Positions 57,193 to 64,000 of a DNA stretch of 64,000 bases are shown here, in pieces. The DNA comes from Trichopria drosophilae (Eukaryota > Arthropoda > Insecta > Hymenoptera > Diapriidae). The notes beneath the pieces were generated by a model. It saw only the letters and a list, made by a program, of their open reading frames with translations, was not told the origin of the DNA and searched no databases. The stretch's first letter is position 1. Each line of letters starts with the position of its first letter. The position numbers were made by a program, and so were the translations under genes. The stretch spans positions 197,950,001 through 198,014,000 of the forward strand of contig CM059582.1 of the NCBI GenBank assembly GCA_030407085.1. Direction: 5' to 3'.

Positions 57193-58253
57193 ATTTTTTT
57201 GGGAAACTCTTCAAACAATTCAACCTTTCCATCTGTATTATCATGAAAAGATTCTGAGTTCTTCTAGGAAAATTTGCACGATGTCTGAAAGGGCAGACGA
57301 GTTACCGTATCAGACAAAATTTGCTAGAAAAATTAAAAGTATCCATCACAAAAAACATCGTGATTGGCTCGTTAAAGACGTCTATCAGAATTTTGTCCAC
57401 AAAAAATTGTTTGCTGTGGTTAAAATATTTCCATTTCGGTCAGTAAGTTTCATGTTGGACGAATCGGCTAAAGTTTCGAATTTTGGTTCGCCATATTGAA
57501 TCGGCCGTTTTAAACTTTGGAATTTCGATGACAAATTCGTAATAAGGGTTCTCAAAAACCCCCGATTAAGTAATACCAGTTTATAACTTATTATATTCTA
57601 CGAGAAATCGAAATTATTCGAAAAAACGCAATTTTTCGTCTTTGCCCATCCGATAACTAGGTAAAAACTAAAAATTTATAAAAAGTGCAAGAGGACTTTT
57701 TGTCTTATTTTTTTGAGTACTTTTAGTCCCTTGAATATGTCTGCTGAGCCGTGGGACACCCTGTATGATATTCTAAAGAATGTTTGTCAATCACAGTAAG
57801 AAAGCCGCGCTTTGATATTGTTGGCGTTTAATGTCTGAAAAATTTGATTATTTTGTGACGTCGGAAAGTTTATGTGTAAACCGCGGTTAAAAGCGAAATT
57901 TTTAACTTTCCCTTATGTTAAATTAATCTTATTTGGTGATAGTGCTCATGATACTCTAACCGAATTTTCATCTCAGTGGCAGAAAACACTTATACACGTG
58001 GGCATTCTCCTTTGACTTATTTAGGAATTGTAAACCAATTATGAAGAGGAAGGTATGAGGGGCGTGGTTAACCCAAGTGATATTGTAAATATTTGTCATG
58101 ACGGACGGATAAGAGTACAATAAATAGATCTGAGAATGTATGTAGTTAATACAGATATCTGGGAAACATATTTTTAATGCAAAATGCATTTTAATCACCG
58201 AGAATATATTTCAGATTTTCATATAATAATTTAAATATCAGCACTAGTACATG
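57193..58253. other. Non-coding stretch
   Basis: The frame 57101-57499 starts within the tRNA-like head and has no domain. No gene recognised. Confidence 0.4.
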
Positions 58254-58574
58254 CACTGTTAAAAATATTGATGTCAAAATTAATATACATGTATATGAAG
58301 TCATTTGCATATACAATCATATTAAATTTAATATACATAGTTATTTTAAAACTAATATACGGGTATATTAAATTTCATTAAGTGTATGTAAAGGTTAGCA
58401 CGAATAAAATATGTTAATACATTTTTTCATAAAGTCGAGGAACTGAAATGATTTGTAACTCTTATCGATATTTGTTACACTTATTATTATTTATTTTTGT
58501 AAATGTACATTTGATATTAGTATAATAATTTGCATAAGTATTTTAAAATAAGATAATTTATAGGCTCAAAACAC

Positions 58575-59155
58575 TTTAGTATAAGGTTTTAGATAAAAAA
58601 TATTGTATCGATGATAAAACTTTCTTCAAAGCAACTCTTTACACCCAAAATCTTCTATCAATGATAAAAATCTTGTTGAAAAGAAGTTTTAGATTTAAAA
58701 TTTTGAATCGATGGTAAATCTCTCACCAAAAGAAGGTTTCGATCTAAAAATCTTCTGTCGATGATAAAATTCATTTAAAAAAAAATTAGATAAGATAGTA
58801 AAATCATTTGTTGATAAAAACTCTCATCTGAAGAAAATTTCTGATCTGAAATTTCTTATCAATGATAAAAATCTCGTTGAAAGCAGTTTCTAAATTTCAA
58901 ATCTTGTGTGGATGGTAAAATTTTTTTGATATAACTCTTCAGATCCAAAGTCTTCTTGCGATGGTGAAAATTTTGTTGAAAGAAAGGTTTAACTAAAATC
59001 TTGTACCGATGGAAAATCTGTCACTAAAAAAAAAATTTTGAACCAAAAATCTTCTATATAATTGAAAGAAGATTTCAGATCTTAAATTTCTTGTCGATAA
59101 TAAAAATCTCACATGAAGTCAGTTTCTAACCTAAAGTTTGTTATCGGTGGTTTGA
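58575..59155 (+). repeat. Degenerate 50-bp minisatellite, about 11 units
   Basis: The anchor ATGATAAAA (or ATGGTAAA and similar) recurs at 58611, 58661, 58711, 58761, 58811, 58862, 58912, 58961 and 59009, and roughly to 59145. The unit reads like ATGATAAAAATCTTGTTGAA...AGATCTAAAATCTTCTATCG. Units are diverged, so the array is old. Confidence 0.85.
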
Positions 59156-59296
59156 CTTTTTTTAATATTAAGTACAGTATTAAGTACAAAAATGTCTTAC
59201 TGTTTCTTCAATTGAGAGAAAATATGAAGTATCACAATAACCCCACTATCGCTATTATCCGAGTTCTCCCTACCTTACCGACACTCGAGTGCGATA

Positions 59297-59692
59297 CAGT
59301 GCAACCCCTCTGGTTGCTCCCTCTCTCGTTGCTTCCCTCTCCGGATGATCCCTCTCTGGTTGCACGATTACGTCACACTTTTCAGGGCAGGCGCTAGTGC
59401 AACGGCACTGAAGGGCCTCGCATATCATGTGCTTTAAAATTCGCGTATGGCTCTAATAATGCAAAACTTATGTTTTGCACTCTTATGTGCAATATGTTGA
59501 AAAAGAATATCAAGTATTAATATAATTTTCATGTCAATTTAAAAAAAGAAACAATTCTAAAATTCTCTGGCGCTCGAACTTTAGGGCACGGGCCTGTTTC
59601 ATATCACGTGACAGCTAAGTAGGCGGGGCATATCGCTGTGCAACCTGAGAGGGAGCGAGTCCCAGTAGGCAGCAACCAGTGGGGTTGCACTG
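59297..59692. mobile_element. 396-bp TA-flanked MITE
   Basis: Ends CAGTGCAACCCCTCTGGTTG and inverse (22-bp TIR, one mismatch), TA at 59295-59296 and 59693-59694. Subterminal CTCCCTCTC/GGTTGC repeats. No coding capacity. Confidence 0.85.
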
Positions 59693-59708
59693 TATATTAA
59701 ATCTTTAA

Positions 59709-60871
59709 CCCTTAAGGCGCACACGGGGGATCAGGATCCCCCAATTTTCGTTTAAAGCGCAGCAGCGCTTAAGTGTCGGAGAGAAATGCCCCTGTGCCAC
59801 CATCTGTACTTTCTTGAAGCTCCCTACTAGGCATTAGAACGGTCGGTAAGCATCCCGAAGCCTTCAGTGGTGTCGTGGTTGACGTTGAAGTCGAACGTTG
59901 AAAATCTGGGGTACGTCGAGCCCCCATATGCGTCACACGTAATACGGAGAAAGAAATTTTTATTTTTTATTAGTGTTTTTGAGTGTGCTTCCAAAAGAAC
60001 AAACGGTAATGTTCTTATCCCCATAATATTTAAAAAAATAAAAATTCCTGTACTTAAAGCCTTTGAGTGTCTTGGGGCATTATACCCGCATTTATGATTC
60101 CCGTACCTTACACAGAGGTACTCCAATACATCCTTGCGACATCCTATTAGATTAGGCATTCAAGAAATATTAAAAAAAAGACAGACTTTCTGAACCTCAA
60201 ACTACGCAACGACCAAAATTAAATAAACGCCTGCGATGTGCCTTGTGCGACCGACGAAAAGACTCTAAAACCAAAGAAGTATGCGCTGTTTGCGAGCGCC
60301 CAATCTGTTTCGATCACCGCACAGGCTGCTTCGGCACCGACCAACATTTTTGTGGATTTTTCTTTTCTCTTTGACTTTACAATATCTCACTCCAACTTCA
60401 TTTTTATATACGATATATGTAAAACAAAATAAAATACAAGTGTTTTGATAGGTTTTAAAGCATTTTTATTAATTTCCATTTCTGTCAAAAATGACTAACT
60501 TCACATTGCAAAATAAATACTGTTTTTGACAGCTGGTATCACAATACCATTTTTCACTTCAAAGTTCACTATACAAGAGTATCCAGTTCAAATTTTAGCT
60601 TAAAATATTAAAAATTAAAAAAGTTATGATAGTTTACTCCAAAAAAGTCACTTTTTGTATACTTTCGTGCTACCAATTTTTTCCTGGTCGACTGAATTGA
60701 TTTTCAGTCATTCTAACCATTACAACTTATGAATGACGTTATAAACAACAGTCCATCATTTTTTTACAAGGAAATTCTAAACACTGTACGTTTCAGAGAT
60801 CAATTTAGACGTTGGGGTCACAGAGCCCCCGTATGCGTCTTATGCTATTCTGAGGTACGTGTGCGCCTGGG
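59709..60871 (+). mobile_element. piggyBac-type relic, 1,163 bp, TTAA-flanked
   Basis: TTAA at 59705-59708 and 60872-60875 bracket ends CCCTTAAGGCGCACACG and inverse GTGTGCGCCTGGG. Subterminal motifs also match (GAGCCCCCATATGCGTC near 59919 and GAGCCCCCGTATGCGTC near 60823). The interior keeps only the 3' end of a transposase, so it is an internally deleted copy. Confidence 0.85.
60095..60362 (+). pseudogene. piggyBac transposase C-terminal Cys-rich domain
   Basis: A frame from 60186 reads RLRCALCDRRKDSKT, then EVCAVCERPICFDHRTGC to about 60353: the CxxC...CxxCxxxxCxxH zinc-binding pattern found at the end of piggyBac transposases, which recognises the element ends. Upstream, after a shift at an A-run near 60170-60180, TSLRHPIRLGIQEIL fits the linker before this domain. 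The catalytic core is deleted or unreadable. Confidence 0.75.
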
Positions 60872-60975
60872 TTAATATTTGAGTATATTAATTTGAAATG
60901 CAGACATCATATATTATGATTGATTTACTTGTGCGTATTAAAAATGTATTAAATTTAATAGCATTTTTAACAGTG

Positions 60976-63479
60976 TGCGGATGACCTCGCGTTCAATTTA
61001 TAAAGTGTATGAGTCATTTAATTTGAAAGTACTCGGATTGAAATTATAAATATCTCACATTGGGTATTGTAAAAGTATGCTAATATTAAAAAATCGGGCA
61101 ACTTAATATTCAATCTAGAAAAATACCTATTACATACATTTCACTACCATGATAACTCTCTAAATTGGTTGAACGATATTTTAACTATAAATAGCACACT
61201 CTGCGCTATTTCGTGAAATATTGAATGTATAATGCCTGTATGCGTAGTCCTTCGAATTAACACGATGTACAAGCATATATATTAATGTTACACATTTCAA
61301 AGGGGGAAAAAATGATCATGTATATTCATGAGCAACGTCCATTACTTTGAAACAAGTATGAAACGAACAAAAAGAGGGTTTGGGAATGCTTTTAAAGTTT
61401 GTCGAATTCCCAAATACAGAATAATTTAGAACGAAACGTGGAATACAATTCTTGATCATAAATGTCACGAAATCATCGTAATAAATCCATTTGAAAAAAA
61501 TATGAAATTCAGAGAGTGACGTCAGCTTGTCGTTAATCGATCGCGCCCGAACGATTGAATATGTAAATCCATTCGTCAACACGAACGAATTTGAATATTG
61601 CTTTGCAATTTGACGTTTGATTTGATCGACGGACCTACAATGCAATTAGGTTTCGCCACGAGTAAACGCTAGCGCTGACCGACATGCGTATGTGTGCCTC
61701 TTGAACTAACAATTACCAATAGTATGAACTATTCGGGCGCATGTGCGATTCAATAATCGTTGATTAGTCCAGTCTTAAAATATTCCTGGAGTATTGATGC
61801 ACTTGAAATGAACCACTTCGGAAACGATATGTTAGTTATACTTACCAATCGGATCTTCGCATATGCATGGCGTTTCAGCTGGTAGATACAGTATGCCTCG
61901 TATATGGGATTAGTTAATAAAACGAAGCATAATTGATGAAGAATCTTTCAATATGATTATATAAAAAGTAGTATCTATATTTTACTCTCTTGTCTCTGAA
62001 GTGCTATATAAGCCAATTTACAGAGTTTCACCTCAAATAAGAATTCACTCAAAATAAAATTCACATTTAATACCTTATTAGGCCCTTATCTGACGCAGAA
62101 TGTTGACAGAAATTATAATAATCAGATGCATTTTTGAATAATTATTTTGTTAATATCTGTTTTTTTCAGAAAATACACAGAAAAAAAAGGTTGATGGAGC
62201 CATGAAGCAAAGTTAGAAATTATATAAACATTTCATAATAGCACAATTGACATCGTGAAAATTTGTAGTCGACAGTATATTATTTTTATAATTCATAATA
62301 TTGTAAAATACAACATACAATAATTAACTTTTATGATGTTACGTTATTTTCGTTTCATCACTTTCACTAAATCTATTTTCCTAGTCAAGAATATGTCAAG
62401 TGACTATTTCACTCACTTGCAGAAATGAAAGTGATACTAAACATTACAATGTACCGATGCAGAAATCCCGAATATGATTCCAAATTTTGCTGACTTTTTT
62501 TTGACACGACCGCATGGAGAAACTAACGCGCACACAGAAAACTGTATTACAACTTTCTAAAACGATATAGCAGAAACCAATTTAGACCATTTTTTCGGGC
62601 ACTAATCCTACAGCAACTTCCTCCCATCGTCCAAGAAGTCACCAATCAGAATTCTTGATGCAGGAAAACATGAATATTGCAGCGGAAGGATATATAAAAA
62701 GTTGTACTTTTATTTATGAACTATAATCATTTTAAGTGTTCTTTGAACTTTCTAATGTGTACATATTTTTGAGGTTCGATCGAGACAGTCACCAAATTTC
62801 AAGATAAGTGTTTCGTTTAAATCTGTGGTTCGTAACGTGTCTGCTATGGTTTGTTGATTTTTAAAACGAGCGGGATTTTTTTTCAGTTACGCTCTAACCA
62901 CAAAATAAAAACGAAAAACAATGAGATATATAAAATAAATAAATTTCATAAAGCAAAATAAAATTTGTGTAATTTTCTTCCGCGGTAATTGGTTGTTGTT
63001 AAGTATTAAGCGTTCATAATTTTGTTATTATTTCAGCTGATGACTTTCCTAATTATGGATAGTTTGTTGATTTCTTGGGTGAAGGAAGGATTCGTGTGGT
63101 AAGGACCACATGGATTAACCGGAATTTACTGTAAATTCATTTCAGTGTGAAGAAACCCGCAATTGCCCGAGGATCAAGGATCGAAAGAAGTATTATGATT
63201 TGATTTTCGCGTTAGCTTTTTAAAAGTTTTCTGTGTGTGTGTGTTTGTATCTTCATATCGCCGTCGTATCGCTGAAATTTCAGCGAAATTGGGAATCATC
63301 TTAGGGATTTTGCATCGGTCAATTGTAATTTTCATGTTTTAATATCCGTTCCATTTCCGCATTGAAATTTTAAGTCATCCTAGATTTTTTTTTTAAGGTT
63401 GAAAAATTTGAACTAAATTATACAAAAAGTGAACAAAAACAAATTAAGGTAAATAATTTCTCATTATATACAATTTTGT
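60976..63479. other. Long AT-rich non-coding stretch
   Basis: No gene or paired repeat recognised; a short GT run at 63231-63246. Confidence 0.45.
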
Positions 63480-63600
63480 TCCAACTTAATACATTTTGTA
63501 CACAAATTGTGAAGAATCACTTTTGGGGTAAATCCTGTGACAATAAATTGTATATTTTTATTATACTTGTAATAAATTTGTTCACTCGGGTATGTACGTC
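63480..63600 (+). repeat. Dispersed repeat B, plus copy
   Basis: Homologous by eye to the reverse complement of 47530-47660. Confidence 0.55.
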
Positions 63601-63745
63601 CCATTTTTTTTTTGTCTCACTATATCTCACGTACGAATAACCGTATCGGCATAAATTTTTTAAAAAATATGTGTCTTGGCATAACTTGGATCTGATTAGA
63701 TTTTGGCGCAGATACATCCGTTCATTACTAAAAAACATTAGCCAC
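63560..63745 (-). repeat. Family A fragment, inverted
   Basis: Reverse complement matches 53680-53820 (CTAATGTTTTTTAGTAATAG, CAAAATCTAATCAGATC, ACGTGAGTTATCGCGAGAC-like). The shared frame (LRQNLIRSKLCQD here, LCQNLIRSKLCKD there) reflects DNA similarity, not evidence for a protein. Confidence 0.65.
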
Positions 63746-63789
63746 AATTAAGTTCCCGAGCAGAAATCTGTCTAGGCTGCCTGAAAACT

Positions 63790-64000
63790 TAGCAGGGCCT
63801 GATCAGGCATCAATCAGGGCCGCCTGATAAGGTGTGCCTTATCACTCCCGGATCAGGCCCTGAACAGGCAGAAATCAGGCGCGCCTGGTAAGGTGTGCCT
63901 TATCACTCCCGGATCAGGCCCTGAACAGGCAGAAATCAGGCGCGCCTGATAATGTGCCTTGTCACTTCCGGATCAGGCCCTGACCAGGCTGCAATCAGGC
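63790..64000 (+). repeat. 61-bp tandem satellite running off the window
   Basis: Units start CGCCTGATAAGG at 63821, CGCCTGGTAAGG at 63882 and CGCCTGATAATG at 63943: 61-bp period, at least three and a half units. GC-rich and built from GCCTGATCAGGC-type palindromes, in sharp contrast to the AT-rich flank. Array length unknown because the window ends here. Confidence 0.9.

Larger units (their letters stand above)
58254..60975. mobile_element. Possible 2.7-kb element with CACTGTTAAAAAT ends
   Basis: CACTGTTAAAAAT at 58254-58266 and its exact inverse at 60963-60975, with TG on the outer side of both ends. Both subterminal regions contain ATTAAATTTAATA text. The span encloses a minisatellite, a MITE and a piggyBac relic, so if real it is a host for later insertions. 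Only 13 bp of TIR, so this could be two unrelated ends. Confidence 0.4.

Noticed and set aside
57101..57499. 132-codon frame after the tRNA-like head
   Set aside because: It begins within the tRNA-like sequence and has no recognisable domain.
63517..63747. 76-codon minus-strand frame similar to a frame at 53.6 kb
   Set aside because: The similarity follows from shared family A DNA; there are stops on either side and no known domain.
1..64000. CRISPR array, bacterial operon or phage system
   Set aside because: The tandem repeats present (17, 50, 61 and 80 bp) are contiguous or transposon arms without unique spacers, and introns plus SINE/LINE content show a eukaryotic nuclear genome.

Overview
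This is an insect-type nuclear window, about two-thirds A+T, with no conserved host-gene cluster, operon or bacterial signal. It is a graveyard of transposable elements. The arthropod assignment rests on a divergent ionotropic-receptor (IR) fragment at 29.4-30.6 kb, spliceosomal introns, and an insect-like mix of non-LTR, copia, pogo, piggyBac and hAT remains plus many TA-flanked MITEs. I cannot fix the order; Hymenoptera is possible but not shown.

Layout. 0.5-3.6 kb: a 144-bp hairpin MITE, a tRNA-like SINE head and a minus-strand non-LTR retrotransposon with stops and frameshifts. 3.7-7.4 kb: a minus-strand pogo/CENP-B-type transposase pseudogene with a readable 380-bp intron, split by a 1.55-kb long-TIR element in a TA site. 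7.7-11.2 kb: a TA-flanked MITE, two copies of a repeat called family A here, and a 1.6-kb element with CACGGAGA ends. 12.3-14.3 kb: an I-like LINE (RT and RNase H) carrying a palindromic insert. 14.9-18.1 kb: a 79-bp TTAA-flanked MITE and a 1.9-kb long-TIR element. 18.2-26.25 kb: a nearly intact copia element (5-bp duplication TTAAC, gag-pol open apart from one frameshift). Its 5' LTR stops after 122 bp and is followed by three exon-like blocks with intact splice sites.

26-45 kb: two SINE types, the IR fragment, MITEs (hAT-like with an 8-bp duplication, and more CACGGAAA elements), a 180-bp tandem duplication, a CpG-rich island and a duplicated exon-like block. 45-58 kb: interleaved inverted repeats and a Foldback-type transposon whose arms are ~17-bp tandem repeats, inserted with a 10-bp duplication into a third family A copy. 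58-64 kb: a 50-bp minisatellite, a TA-flanked MITE, a TTAA-flanked piggyBac relic and the start of a 61-bp satellite.

Elements are repeatedly nested (long-TIR element in pogo, MITE and Foldback in family A, palindromic insert in LINE), so insertion order can be read from split reading frames and target-site duplications. The best leads are the chimeric copia element with its intron-bearing 5' module, the Foldback element with its paralogous empty site, and the CACGGARA-ended element group.
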